Part shown: positions 23,001 through 33,404 of the stretch, piece after piece
Position numbering within the stretch: the first letter of the stretch is position 1
Layout of the letters: each line of letters opens with the position of its first letter
Source: Blastomussa wellsi
Lineage: Eukaryota; Cnidaria; Anthozoa; Scleractinia; Plerogyridae
NCBI GenBank assembly: GCA_947652115.1
Contig: OX393564.1
Span: forward strand, 22,748,629 to 22,812,628
DNA length: 64,000 nucleotides
Direction: 5' to 3'
Translations under genes and position numbers: made by a program
The notes under the pieces: model-generated
Seen by the model: only the letters and a program-made list of their open reading frames with translations
Told to the model about the DNA's origin: nothing
The model's database searches: none

Positions 23001-26000
23001 AACCAAGAATTGCAATGGACACATGCACAGACAATCCTTTGAACCAATCAAAACTGGAATAAAAAGTCCAACATGTGCAGAAAGCGCGGGAAAACGTGCG
23101 GTAGCCAGTCACGGTTGGTTTGGTTTTACTTCTGATTGGTTTAAAAAGTGGCGCGCGAGATTTTTAAACCAATCACTAAGTAAACACGATTTTTTTAAAA
23201 TCTCACTATAAAATGTTGTTGTTGTAATTGTTTTGCTTCGCTTTCGTCGTAGGTCGCCGTTAAGATCATAGACAAGAAACAAGCTCATCAAGATAAATAC
23301 GTTGCTAGAAATATGCGGCGAGAGGCCAAAATCATGCAGATGATTCGACATCCCAACATTGTACAACTACTGGAGGTGGTGGAAACAGAACACAGGTAAT
23401 GAACAACCTGTTGGTTTAGTTGGTACTGGGCACCAGACTGTGGCCGGATAGCAACCTTTAAGTCCTTTTAGGGAGGGGAGGAAGAGGACCTAGTTTAACA
23501 CTGCATAATTGGGTGGCACGCGCACATTAACCTTTTTGTGCGCGTTATTGTACTGTTTTCCAATGACAACGGACTGGTCAGCTTTACTTTTAGTAAGCGT
23601 CTCAACATCTTTGAAGTCGTTTTGATCGTAGTGGTGCCACATTTAGGTTCAGGGATACGGAGCTTAACCAGAGGTTTAATTTGTCATTATATGTGAGCCA
23701 AGTCTTCCCTTGCTCATAAAATGTCTTAGATGTGACCAGGCCATAGCTCTACAGATTTCTGTTATAGTGTCTCGGATTAGTTGTCGCACGAATTTTCGCG
23801 TTTTGCTGGCAAATAAGAACGCTACGAGTCAGAGTAGACTGAAGTCGAAACTTCTCTAGAGCGTTGTCGCGCGTGTTAAAGGTGGCCTGCTGGCGGACTG
23901 GTGAGCATTGAAAACTAGCTTCTTTTTCTTGGCTTCAGTGTAATGTATCTGTACGGTAACATTCAGGTATTATTTGATCACGGAGCTTGCAGCAGGAGGA
24001 GACCTCATGGATTACATCTGTTACCGCAGAAAACTCGGTGAGGTGGAAGTGAGGAAATTTATACGACAAACCGTATCTGCCGTGCATTATCTTCATCAGG
24101 GAGGAATTCTCCACAGGTATGGAAATATTTAAAGTGCATCTAACCCCAAAATATTTTTTTCGCTAAAAAAACTTTTGCACCAGTTCGAAACGTATTGCAC
24201 ATTTCGTCCTATTCACCAAATTCTGACTATTTATAGCATTCAAAAGTTACGAAAAACTGTGCATCATTTGTTCCACGACCGAGTCATAAGGGGCGTGGGT
24301 CTTTTCCTGATTTGACGTCGTAAACTGATTTGCATGCATGTTTACAAAGACTTGATGCGATGCAAATCAATTTGTGACGTCAAATCAGGAATAGACCCAC
24401 GCCCCTTCTGACTCGGTCATGGAACATTTGATGCACAGTGTTTCGCAACCTTTGAATGCTATATATAGTCAGAGTTTTGTAAAAGGGAGAAAAGAAAGGT
24501 GCAATGCGTTTCGAACTAGTACAAAGGTTTATTTTAGCGAACAAAATATTTTGGGATTAGGTGCACATTAAGATAAGAGGACTAGGTTTTACTGCTATTG
24601 TGGAATGTTCTATCTGTCGAGCGGATCTATGTGCTGATTTCTTAAAAGCACAACCTAGCAAAATAGCACAAAGTGTGAGCATACTTACCGTTTTCTTCTG
24701 CAGGGATTTGAAAGTTGAAAATCTTCTTCTGGACGACGAGTACAACATCAAGATTATTGGTAAGCTAGAGTTACAACTTCTAGCGCTTTCGAGTCAACTT
24801 AAAAATCAGATTACAGTTGAATCGTCATAACTTCAACTCTAACCTCCCCTTTACTCGAACTTGTTTTGTTAATTCCCCTTAAAGTCTCCATTAAACTGGG
24901 ATTAAATTGTGTTTAGAAGAATTCATATAAATGTGTTGATTGTTTTATCTACACAAAAGTTTTACTGCGCATTGGAACCAGAGCGTCTTTCACACTAGAA
25001 TATTTTAATTGGGTTTTCGTTCAGTCATTCCTCTTTGGAGAGTTAGTTGTGCTCTTCAGTTGGCCAAAAGTTTGCCTAAAAGTCGAGGTATGCTAGTAAG
25101 CTGTAAATCGTTTTCGCTCTAAGCTATTTAATGCTATTTCAGTGACTTGTTTTTATTGTTTTCATGTTTTCTTTTCTAGATTTTGGGCTTAGCAACACAC
25201 TGTTCGTATCTTCGCCGGACGGACAATCAACCAGGGAACATCTCAAGACCCAGTGTGGGTCCCCAGCGTATGCCGCACCGGAGATCCTGGGAAACAAACC
25301 GTACGGGCCTGAGGTGGACGTCTGGAGCATGTACGTGGGAATAAACGTTATGCTCTCTATCGTTTCTTGCAGAACATTCTTAATTAAAGCCAAAAATATC
25401 ATTTCGCTACACATTGCACATTGGCAATATTTTCTTTCCTGTAGAGGAGTTAACATGTGAACAATACTACTTGAGCTAAATTGACTTAATTTATTGACAT
25501 TACTTTCTTCCTTTCTTTCTTGCAGAGGGGTCAACATGTACGCAATGCTCACGGGAAAACTTCCGTACACGGCGGAACCTTTCCACATCACCACTCTGTA
25601 CAATAAAATGAAAAGAAACGAAATGAATCCCATTCCGGATCATCTGTCATCCCGTAGGTCAACTGTTTTTGTTTCCTCTTTCTCCAAGATTACTATCATC
25701 TGCACGAGCCGCCAATTTGAACATGTGGCGCGTGAGATCTGGGGAGAGGAGTCGTATGCTCCTTTCTCCACATCAATGTAATCGAATGCGACTAAAACCT
25801 CACGATCGCGGCTTAGCAGCAAAATTAGAAGGGGACCCTTCAGTCTCTCTTTAAAATACTTTCCGTTCCTTGCGAAGCAATAAATGGAAAACAGACACTG
25901 TCGAGGCAACTGAAAACAATCCGGATCGGACGGTTCGAGTTCGAGCCCTGGCCGGGCCACTTTGTTTCGTTGTTGGGCAAGACACTACTCTCACAGTGCC

Positions 26001-29000
26001 TCTCTCCTCCCAGGTGTATAAATGGGTACCAGCGAAATAATGCTGGGAGGGGGGGGGGGGTAACCCTGCGATGCATTGGTATCACATCCAGGGAGGAGTA
26101 GAAATACTATTAGTCGCCTCATGCAGAAACCGGGAAGAGCTTCAGTCTGATGGGCCACTAGGCTAGACGCCGACTTACCATTTTTTCCTTTACTCTCTCG
26201 TTTGCTCTGAAACCCAGAGGGAGAACGCAAAATAGTGAACGAACACTATATATGAGAATGTAGTAGCGAGCTGCAAGCAGTGCGTGCACTGGAAGGAGAA
26301 TGAAAGCACGTTAGTTTGCAAACGAGAGACTGTTCGCAGTCTAACGTTTACATACCGAGAAATCCTGGACATTCTTTATTTTAGACCATTCCCTCTCTTG
26401 TACTGTTTCCGTAATGTTCCAGTTAATCGACACTATTTAGTTCTATGCAGATGTGTACGATTTGGTTTTTATTGTGGTTGATTTTTTGTTCTGTTTTCCC
26501 AGAAGACCCAGCACTTATAAGCTCTTTACTTCTAGGATCTTCTCGTCAAGAACTCCAACCTTACGTTTTCTATATACATTTCTGTCTGTTATGCTGTTTT
26601 TGGCTTTCAACAAACTTTTCTCGTGTGTTTTTATACCAATTAGCATGTAAAGACCTTATCCAGCGTTTGCTCACGTTTAACCGCGAGAAAAGAATAACGC
26701 TTGAGGAAGCGCTTGATCACGAGTGGCTTCAGAAGGGACATGATGGTCCCGTAATCCCGATTATCTTCCCGAACTACCCGCGGGACGAGGAAATGGACAG
26801 AAATATAACTCGACATATGGTGGAAAAGATGGGATTTAAACGCCAGGAAGTAGTTGAAGCAGTTACACAAAACAGGTAAGCAAACTTCTGGTTTGCCACA
26901 AGAAGATTGACAATTCCACACCCTTCCGAGCTAGTTTAATTTGATGAATTGCAAACCATTACCATGATGAATTGCAATCCATTTCCATGATGAATTGCAA
27001 TCCATTTCCATGATGAATTGCAATCCATTTCCATCCTTCTAATCCTGTACTATTAATGATCGCATTGTGCCGATTGCTTCACCACAGGTCTACTGCCACA
27101 TCAACTGTGTATCACCTTTTACAAAGAAAACTGAAAAAGTACTACGTCAAACATCCTGAAAAAGTCGAACGCACGACGAATGACGTCACGTACCAACCGG
27201 AGACCGTTCGGGTCTCGGGAGAATCTGGACGGGATAAGGAAAACAAAAATTCGAGTAAAAAGAGAACCGAATGCGCAGTTGCGACAGTAAGGGTGTGTGA
27301 TTTTAATGAAAAAGAAGAAGAAAGTTCGCCAAATGAAGCAGGTTTAGAGACCAAGAACGTTGTGGGTCCTGCTGGTCAGGAGGAACTTTTGTCTCCTAGC
27401 CAAGAAAATTTGTCTAAAGTTGACGGGCCACTTTCAGAAAACACCAACAGCCTCCAAGGTGATCATATCTCCGCAAAAATTGTAAGTGAAACCGTTGGAG
27501 ATGAGCAGAAAGACAGAACTTGTAGCATTTTAAGTGAGGCGGGCATTGAAATTTCCAGGAAAACGTCGTATAATTATTCTTCAGTGGAAGTCATGGCGGT
27601 AAATGGTCGTAAATTATCCCTTAATCTGTCGCACATTTCGCTTGAAAGCAAAGCTTCGGTGAACAAAGAATCGAGTGATCCCAATGAGCGGGAAGGAAAA
27701 GAAAATGCGCTCAACAGTCGCGAAGAGTCTCCTCGACGTATTTTTGAGACGAAACAAATCAGCTCTCTGGAAAGAACCTCGCCAAGACATTCAAACTCCA
27801 ATACGCCATCGATAGGCAAGGTATCTCTGATTAACGCAAAGGTCATTTCCATCCCTTTACAGCAAATGAAGCTGGATTCGCCTGATAAGGTAACTACAAA
27901 TAATTTTTTTGTTCATCAGATATAATCTTATTTTATTTTTATTTTCAGAAAGTTTATAAAATTTGTGCAAGTAAATTGTTTTTCTCGAACATTTTGCCGT
28001 TGCAGAAGTACGTGTAGGTAAGCTTTGTAAGCTTTTGCGAGTTCCAGCCCTTCCAGAAACAATTTGAGTATTAGGAGGCGTTCCTTTGGGATGATCCAAG
28101 ATCACTCGGATCATGGTACGTACATCAAACGAAGTATGAATCATTTTCCAGAGTTTTCCGCGTGATCTTGGATAATAGACTGCGAGCAGTCTCTATTTTG
28201 CTCTAAATCCGAAACGAAAGCGAAAATTTGCAAGCGCTCTTTTGGGGCGACGAGCGACAAAGCCGCGAGTTGCGCGGGCGCCAGGCGCCCACGCTACTCG
28301 CGGATTTGCCGCTCGCCCCTCGAAATAACACTCGCAAATTTTCGCTTTCGTTACGGATTTTGGAGCAAAATAGCGACTGCTCGCAGTCTACGTGGATCAT
28401 TGATACAGATCAGGATTAAACACAAAGCCCGTTTGTCCACAAGAAGAACCGTGGATCAAAAGATTTTTTTAAAAACCATCAGCTGAAAAGCTACAGTTCA
28501 AAGAGACGTTCTTGGTATTCCATGGCTAGTGAACTGATCGACCGCTAAAGCTCCATCGTGCGTTCGAAAAGCTTCACAAGTAGTTTATTCTTAGCTTTGA
28601 CGCCACGCAGACCTATTTAGCTAGGTTCAGTGAAACTCGTTCGTTGAGACGGGGGTTTTTCAAAAGATTTTTTAAAAACCATCAGCTGAAAAGCTACAGT
28701 TCAAAGAGACGTTCTTGGTATTCCATGGCTAGTGAACTGATCGACCGCTAAAGCTCCATCGTGCGTTCGAAAAGCTTCACAAGTAGTTTATTCTTAGCTT
28801 TGACGCCACGCAGACCTATTTAGCTAGGTTCAGTGAAACTCGTTCGTTGAGACGGGGGTTTTTCAAAAGATTTTTTAAAAACCATCAGCTGAAAAGCTAC
28901 AGTTCAAAGAGACGTACTTGGTATTCCAGGGCTAGTGAACTGATCGACCACAAAAGCTCCATCGTGCATTCGAAAAGCTTCACAAGTAGTTTATTCTTAG

Positions 29001-30065
29001 CTTTGACGCCACGCAGACCTATTTTCCTAGGTTCAGTGAAACTCGTTCGTTGAGAAGGGGGTTTGTGATGAGCTTGTTTGCTCGTCTATTTATGCTCACA
29101 AACGTAATCAATTTTATTTCCAGGTCAAATCTCATCACAGAAGGTTTTCACTTCCGCACTCGTACTTTCCGACCAGGAACCTGGGAGCTAATCAGCAAAG
29201 ACAACCTGTTCCCAGTCCCTTCCATTTCAACACGTCCTCTTCCTCGACGGAAACAAAGCGAAGGACCAAAGACTCGCCTTCACTGCCACCATACGGGTTA
29301 TGTTGCCAATTAACAGCAGTAAAGGCCCAAGAAGAGAAAGAGGAGTCGATATCACGTGCTAATGAAGAAAGATCACGTGCTGATCACGCTCAGTACAACG
29401 GACTTGACGCAAGGCATGTGCAAACCTGGAGGAATGCTTATTTTTCTCCTTCAACCAACAGACGGCTTCCAAGTAAAAGGCACTCGGTTGCCATAACAGG
29501 GGGCAAAGAATTGCTCAAAAGTATAAATAACACTTTAGGTAGGCTTGTGGAAATACAAGATAAAGCGGATCCCACAAAGACGCCAGATAGTTTGTTATTG
29601 AGGTCGCGTTTACCCCCTGCAACACTGAATGCCTCTTTGACGCACGACGCTCCGATAGAAGGCGTCAAATTATCATTGATACAGGAGCTCGCTACTATTG
29701 AACGCGTCAAGGAAGGACAGAATTCTGACCTGAAGATAAGTTGCAGCGTGAAGGACACTCACTCGCCTAAGCCTCCATCTTTATCGAATTCAGCCGGAAT
29801 TTCAAACCCTGAATCGAGTTCGACAAAAGACCAGGCTAACAGAGAGAAGCATACCAAGGGTGGGCTAGTGGATAGAGCGGTTAGAAGGCGAAGAAGAAGG
29901 ACAATAGAAACTAAGATCCCAATGGAAACGAACATCTTGCCATCAAAGCACGAGGAAAGCACGTGTTTTAAACGTCACTCACGTGACGATTTAAAGAATG
30001 ATCCTACCCATGATGCCCTGCATAGTGGGCGCCGATCACGTGATTCGTCAGAAGAGGTCATCTGA
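17411..30065 (+). CDS. HUNK: HUNK-like AMPK-related serine/threonine kinase
   Basis: Nine exons: 17411-17629, 23253-23395, 23967-24116, 24704-24759, 25180-25330, 25526-25653, 26644-26875, 27088-27889, 29124-30065 (TGA). All phases agree, giving about 940 residues. The kinase domain has the glycine loop GEGSFARV (55-62), VAVK lysine 77, HRDLK (170-174), DFG (190-192, split between exons 4 and 5) and GSPAYAAPE (216-224). Thr213 in LKTQCGSP matches the LKB1-phosphorylated activation-loop site of AMPK relatives. HUNK-specific stretches are [34 protein letters not shown] and [14 protein letters not shown]-like segment follows ([16 protein letters not shown]). The last 560 or so residues are polar and probably disordered, with RRRRRR and Ser-rich tracts. 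NIM1, SIK and MARK kinases are the alternatives, but the HUNK matches are closer. The start ATG is the first in frame after the divergent promoter. Confidence 0.92.
18366..18549. mobile_element. MITE-like foldback with CCGGGCTGGCCCGG ends
   Basis: The left end CCTGATTACATGGACCGGGC and the right end (read on the minus strand CCTGATTACATGAGCCGGGC) are nearly identical inverted repeats of about 28 bp. A degenerate internal copy (AACCGGGCCAGCCAGGTTGG) lies near 18476-18496. It is 184 bp with no ORF. Confidence 0.75.
19795..20047. mobile_element. Palindromic repeat family P, copy 1
   Basis: The core 19840-19961 is a near-perfect palindrome whose arms contain GCTGACGTTTCGAGCGTTAG and CCCTTCGTCGGAGCG. 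The right flank continues with CCAATTCACATTACC, a GTTGATAAAACCAAATTATA segment and GTTTCTTTAGAAACTTA, shared with the copies at 52441 and 54561. Arms give transcribed hairpins of over 50 bp. No protein is encoded. Confidence 0.85.
20744..21113. repeat. 185-bp tandem duplication (two copies)
   Basis: Two head-to-tail copies, 20744-20928 and 20929-21113, both starting GTTTTTGGAAGCTGTCACAA. I count only a few mismatches (for example CGGCAT/CGACAT and GAACTGAG/GAAGTGAG), so the duplication is recent. Confidence 0.9.
21438..21948. mobile_element. Foldback element family F (AGTCTGAAGTGTCAGACG ends), copy 1
   Basis: About 510 bp with long inverted arms. AGTCTGAAGTGTCAGACGTC on the left is matched in reverse on the right (GACGTCTGACACTTCAGACT), as are the internal CTCGTCCCCAGAGCC, GCACGAGAAACAAGTGGC and AATCAAATCGTGTGTCCCC blocks. 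The centre is near 21715. A related copy lies at 51969-52375, and an end fragment at 33311-33330. Confidence 0.85.
22024..22248. mobile_element. Tc1/mariner-type MITE with TA target duplication
   Basis: It has 28-bp terminal inverted repeats starting CAGCCTTGCTTAGAAAACCG; left and right differ at one position. Both ends are flanked by TA (22022-22023 and 22249-22250). Total length is 225 bp with no ORF, as expected for a MITE mobilised by a Tc1/mariner-superfamily transposase. Confidence 0.88.
22735..23010. repeat. Dispersed repeat family Y, copy 1
   Basis: It shares blocks with 58619-58915 in the opposite orientation: GAAAATCGAAAGGATA, AACTCAAATATTCAA, ATCGAGCTGAAAATTTGCGA, CTTACACCT, GGCAACGAAA and AATTTTATGACGTCA. 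A shorter piece (GAATTTTGATTTCAGAATTA, TATGACGTCAC) lies at about 54236-54305. It is non-coding, class unknown. Confidence 0.75.
23396..23966 (+). other. HUNK intron 2
   Basis: 571-bp intron; no repeat or gene recognised. Confidence 0.6.
24134..24566. mobile_element. 433-bp foldback element filling most of HUNK intron 3
   Basis: An almost end-to-end palindrome. GTGCATCTAACCCCAAAATA on the left pairs with TATTTTGGGATTAGGTGCAC on the right, and the internal blocks TTCGAAACGTATTGCAC, AAGGGGCGTGGGTC and TGATTTGACGTC have mirrored partners. The centre is near 24345. It lies between HUNK exons 3 and 4. Confidence 0.9.
24760..25179 (+). other. HUNK intron 4
   Basis: 420-bp intron that splits the DFG aspartate codon; nothing else seen. 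Confidence 0.6.
25440..25456 (+). other. Decoy duplicate of the HUNK exon 6 start, with in-frame stop
   Basis: Within the 195-bp intron 25331-25525, TTTCTTTCCTGTAG is followed by AGGAGTTAACATGT, almost the same as the true exon 6 start AGGGGTCAACATGT at 25526. Splicing here would keep the frame (IGVNM) but hit TGA immediately. Confidence 0.75.
25925..26180 (+). mobile_element. tRNA-derived SINE-like copy in HUNK intron 6
   Basis: A B-box-like GGTTCGAGTTCGAGCCC is followed by the same body as at 12374: TTGGGCAAGACACTACTC, CAGTGCCTC, GTATAAATGGGTACCAGCGA, GGGAGGAGTAGAAATACTA and GGGCCACTAGGC. The tail GTGCCTC..TGTATAAATGGG resembles the core of MIR/CORE-type SINEs, from memory. The intron spans 25654-26643; I see no other element in it. 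Confidence 0.75.
26943..27034. repeat. 23-bp tandem repeat (four copies) in HUNK intron 7
   Basis: Four adjacent units of GATGAATTGCAATCCATTTC plus CAT; the first is slightly divergent (AAACCATTAC). It lies 50 bp upstream of exon 8. Confidence 0.9.
28176..28390. mobile_element. 215-bp palindromic element (TAGACTGCGAGCAGTC ends)
   Basis: The termini TAGACTGCGAGCAGTC and GACTGCTCGCAGTCTA are exact inverted repeats and are themselves internally palindromic. The arms continue through GAAAGCGAAAATTTGC and a GC-rich centre around GCGGGCGCCAGGCGCCC. It lies in HUNK intron 8. Confidence 0.85.
28457..29066. repeat. Three tandem copies of a ~204-bp unit in HUNK intron 8
   Basis: Copies start at 28457, 28661 and 28864 with CAAAAGATTTTTT and end in CGTTGAGACGGGGGTTT. 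Copies 1 and 2 are nearly identical; copy 3 has a few changes (TTCCAGGG, ACCACAAAAG). The array ends about 57 bp before HUNK exon 9. The intron is 27890-29123. Confidence 0.93.
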
Positions 30066-30714
30066 AAAGGCGATCTGTTACGATTTCTAAACTTAATTCA
30101 TATGGGTTGCTATCCTTAGGCGTCCTATATCTAGAATCTAGTGTCCGCAGATTCAAAGGGACGCTATCAAAGAATTCAAAATTGGCAGCCATTCATGAAA
30201 TGGGTCTACCGTAATTATTCGAATGAGCGCCGCGGCATTTATGACATTTTTGGCACTTAAGGTGCGGCGTTTATTCTAGGGAGGCGTTTATTGCAAACCT
30301 TGTAACAACAATTGTGAATTTATTGTGTCATTTAAACGTCAATTTAGCCAATACAATCAACCCCCAAAAAACTAAGCATAAAAGTTATATGTCTTTTCAA
30401 TTTTTTCGATTATATATGAAAATTGAACCGTCCACTGGCTACACTAGCAAGTTTCAGACTTTCAGTCTATTTCAATGTCACTGTCTCTGTGGTCCGAGTC
30501 TTCTTGAGTTTTCCAAGTGATGCTCAGCCTACTAACTTCCGAGTGACGTCACCGGTGACTTGGTATATAGTGCATCTGCCATACTCACGATAGTGCCCCT
30601 TCAAAAAGATATAACAAGTGGAATAGTGTTAAACTGTGTCTCTAGATCAGATCTCTACCTTTTCTGGACGCTCGAAGGGCTTGGACGCATAATAGGAAAA
30701 AGCGATCATAGTTC

Positions 30715-30720
30715 AATAAA
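30715..30720 (+). terminator. Candidate HUNK poly(A) signal
   Basis: AATAAA in GTTCAATAAAAAAAACTA, about 650 nt after the HUNK stop codon. Confidence 0.4.
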
Positions 30721-31518
30721 AAAAACTACAGAACGCAAAAGTTAATGATTTGAGGGAGCACTTTTGTATTTCCATGATTTACACACCCAATACACAGTTT
30801 TGAAAAATTAGTTTTAGTGAAGTACTTTAAAGTGCTTGATTTATGAAACTATGGAAAGTCAGTCAGATGTTTGCTGGAACCTTACGGCGTTTTTAAAAGT
30901 AAAGGAAACGTAAACGCTAGCTTTATATGCCAAATAATTTAAGTATATATTTATTTCTTATACAAAGTTACAATAATTGTTTAATGAACGTAACACGTCA
31001 ACAGTAAACGGTTATCTTTTCAAGCGCAACGTAACCTTGTTACTTCGAATTTCTATTTTCAAAACCACAGAGTAATAGGTGTATAACATTATTTTATTAT
31101 GCAGAGACAAGGTTTCTATATTTATAAGGAGTGAGCGATAGAAGAGAAGTCATTTATCAGAATTCGGTTAATGTTAAATCAAATTTGAAGAACAGTTATG
31201 GTATAAGTAAACTGCAAAATAATAATTTAGTATTAAAAAAAATTAAATAAAAATTTAGTATTACTAATTTTAGTAAGAAATTAGTAATATATGATGAAAA
31301 TATATTTTTTGATAACGTTTCGTTATATCGTTAAAAATAAAACAGTCTTAATTTGTCAGTTTTGTATTTTCTGTCGTCTGTTCCCAAAACGGACTGGAAA
31401 CTCGCAATCTGATTGGCTATACGCAAACACCTACTATACATCGATGGGGTGCTCTCTGGTAGCCGGTATTGAGGCCAAAAACCTCTAAACCGTTAATATA
31501 AAGTCCATATGTCATGTT

Positions 31519-31754
31519 TTAAAGAGCAGCATCACGGTTTGTGCACTTTGAAAACTTTAGCCTTAATTTTTCAAACTTGTCATTTGCAATCCGTCTCAAT
31601 CTTCTCCATCCTAAACCATCCTTGTTCCTTTTCGGTTTAGTATCACCTCTTTGGTGTTTTTCTTCCTTTCTAAACTATGATTTTGAAGTTTCCTACATTT
31701 TAAGGGTAATTTGGTTTGTCACAAAAAATGACTCAAAATATAGTGACGTAGCTT
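31519..31754 (-). mobile_element. MITE family X, copy 1
   Basis: Shares blocks with 32134-32373 and 43642-43881: GCACTTTGAAAAC, TCCATCCTAAACCATCC, GGTTTAGTATCACCTC, ACATTTTAAGGGTAA and CTCAAAATATAGTGACGTAG. It is about 236 bp with no ORF conserved between copies. Confidence 0.8.
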
Positions 31755-32133
31755 AGAACAGCAATCTGGGCTATCCTCAACCTGCTCGACTGTTCGCTCT
31801 CGCTTAGATTGACTTTGATAGTTGATGAGCCGCTAGAAACCTGGAGCGATCAGTTGTTATTTTATCAACCGGTCCCCAGTTGATCAAAAGATGGATAACG
31901 CTGCACCGGATCAGTCACTATCCAGTGGATAGCGTAATTGATTTGTCGATATTTTTCCACTGGCTAGCGATTTATCTAGTAGATAGCGTTGTCCAGCCAT
32001 TTACATGTAAAAAGACAGCACACTAAGACGTTGTCTAGTTGGGTAACCAACTTTTCTCAAGCTCATTAATAATTCATCAAGTTACAACAAAGGAAATCAG
32101 AACTGTAACGGCGTGGTTTGGAAATGTGATCTT

Positions 32134-32373
32134 AAAGGAGCTACGTCACGATATTTTGAGTCATTTCTTCGACAACTAAGTTACCCTTTAAAATTTAGGA
32201 AATCGAAAAATAATAGTTTGCTAAAGAGGAAAAACACCGAAGGAGTGATACTAAACCAAAAAGGAACAAGGATGGCTGAGGATGGAGAAGATTGAAACGG
32301 ATTGGAAATGACGATTTTGAAAAATTTAGGCAAACTTTTTCAAGGTGGACGAACGATGACGTAGTTCCTTTTA
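32134..32373 (+). mobile_element. MITE family X, copy 2 (opposite orientation)
   Basis: It begins AAAGGAGCTACGTCACGATA and ends GATGACGTAGTTCCTTTT, so GGAGCTACGTCA-type termini are inverted. The interior GGAACAAGGATGGCTGAGGA matches the complement of copies 1 and 3. Confidence 0.85.
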
Positions 32374-33349
32374 TTAGCATAGATTTTTACGATTTCAGTT
32401 CTGCAGTAATTCTTCGTTTTCCGTAGTTTTAGTTTCGATTGAGGAGATATATCAATCCCTTGAGAGAGTTTTTCATCGCATTTTCAAACACCTCGAAGTA
32501 CGTCAACTCTCTTCTCGGTGTTCGGAAATGTGATGATCAAAAATATCGCCTCCAGGGATTTACAAGGTTGTTTTGCGAAAATTAGTTTGAGGTAACTCTC
32601 TCGTGTAAACTGCGGATACAGCTGAGGCCAGGCGAGATTGGTGGAAATATTTTATCATCATGGAAATCCGTTGTGGCATTGATGATAAGGCGGACATTAT
32701 AAGGCAGGTTGGGTGGTAACTTAACAGATTATTGAAGAGTTTGAAGTGGTTTGACGCGAAAAATCAAGAGAGAACAGGAAATACTGAGGAATCAGGATTT
32801 TAAAAATTCCTGGATAATTTTTTTTTTGTGAAATGTGTTGATACTGATGTCATTAGACAGCGCGCGCTTTTCCATCTCTCGTGCTTGAATGTAAAATCGA
32901 CGTCTGCGACGTGCGATCTAACCAATGAGATTTTATACGCGCTTCCATTGACGAATAGATCGTTTTCCGCATTTGCTGCTTTTGACGTTTCCTGGCGAGA
33001 GAGTTGTGATCTAAATCTTCGGGCTTAGCCTGGCGTGGAAACGATAGACAATTGCAGAGTAAATCTGACAGTTATAAAAGTGGAGCAGATCAACCGACGT
33101 GTCCTTCAAGGTTTGGACTATTTCTTTTGTTTTTCTTTTTAAATTGTAAAAAAAATTAAATTCAAATTAAATTTGAAATTCTGAACCAAATCAGTTGCGT
33201 TAAAACTTTCAAGAATTTTTTTCTGTTACGCTATCAAAATATTACTCGTGAAACTGAAGCTTCAATTTTCGCTTAATCATTTGCCCCCATATGTTCATTT
33301 CCTCTAACAACACGTCTGACACTTCAGACTAGACTACAGACTAGGCGTT

Positions 33350-33404
33350 ATTAGGGGATTGCGTTACACTTGTGGGGGGACAAGTGGTAACGCAATCCCC
33401 TAAT
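33350..33404. repeat. 55-bp near-perfect hairpin
   Basis: ATTAGGGGATTGCGTTACAC at the left arm and GGTAACGCAATCCCCTAAT at the right arm, with ACTTGT/ACAAGT closing around a six-G loop. It directly follows a fragment of the family F end (GTCTGACACTTCAGACT at 33315-33331). Confidence 0.8.

Larger units (their letters stand above)
17630..23252 (+). other. HUNK intron 1, repeat-rich
   Basis: A 5.6-kb intron between the glycine-loop exon and the VAVK exon. It holds five or more mobile-element remnants and one tandem duplication, listed separately. 17640-18360, 18560-19790 and 20050-20740 show no gene or repeat I can name, apart from a T-run/A-run near 19605-19665. Confidence 0.7.

Noticed and set aside
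26943..27034. Short regular repeats considered as a CRISPR-like array
   Set aside because: Units are contiguous without spacers, in an animal intron; a simple tandem repeat.
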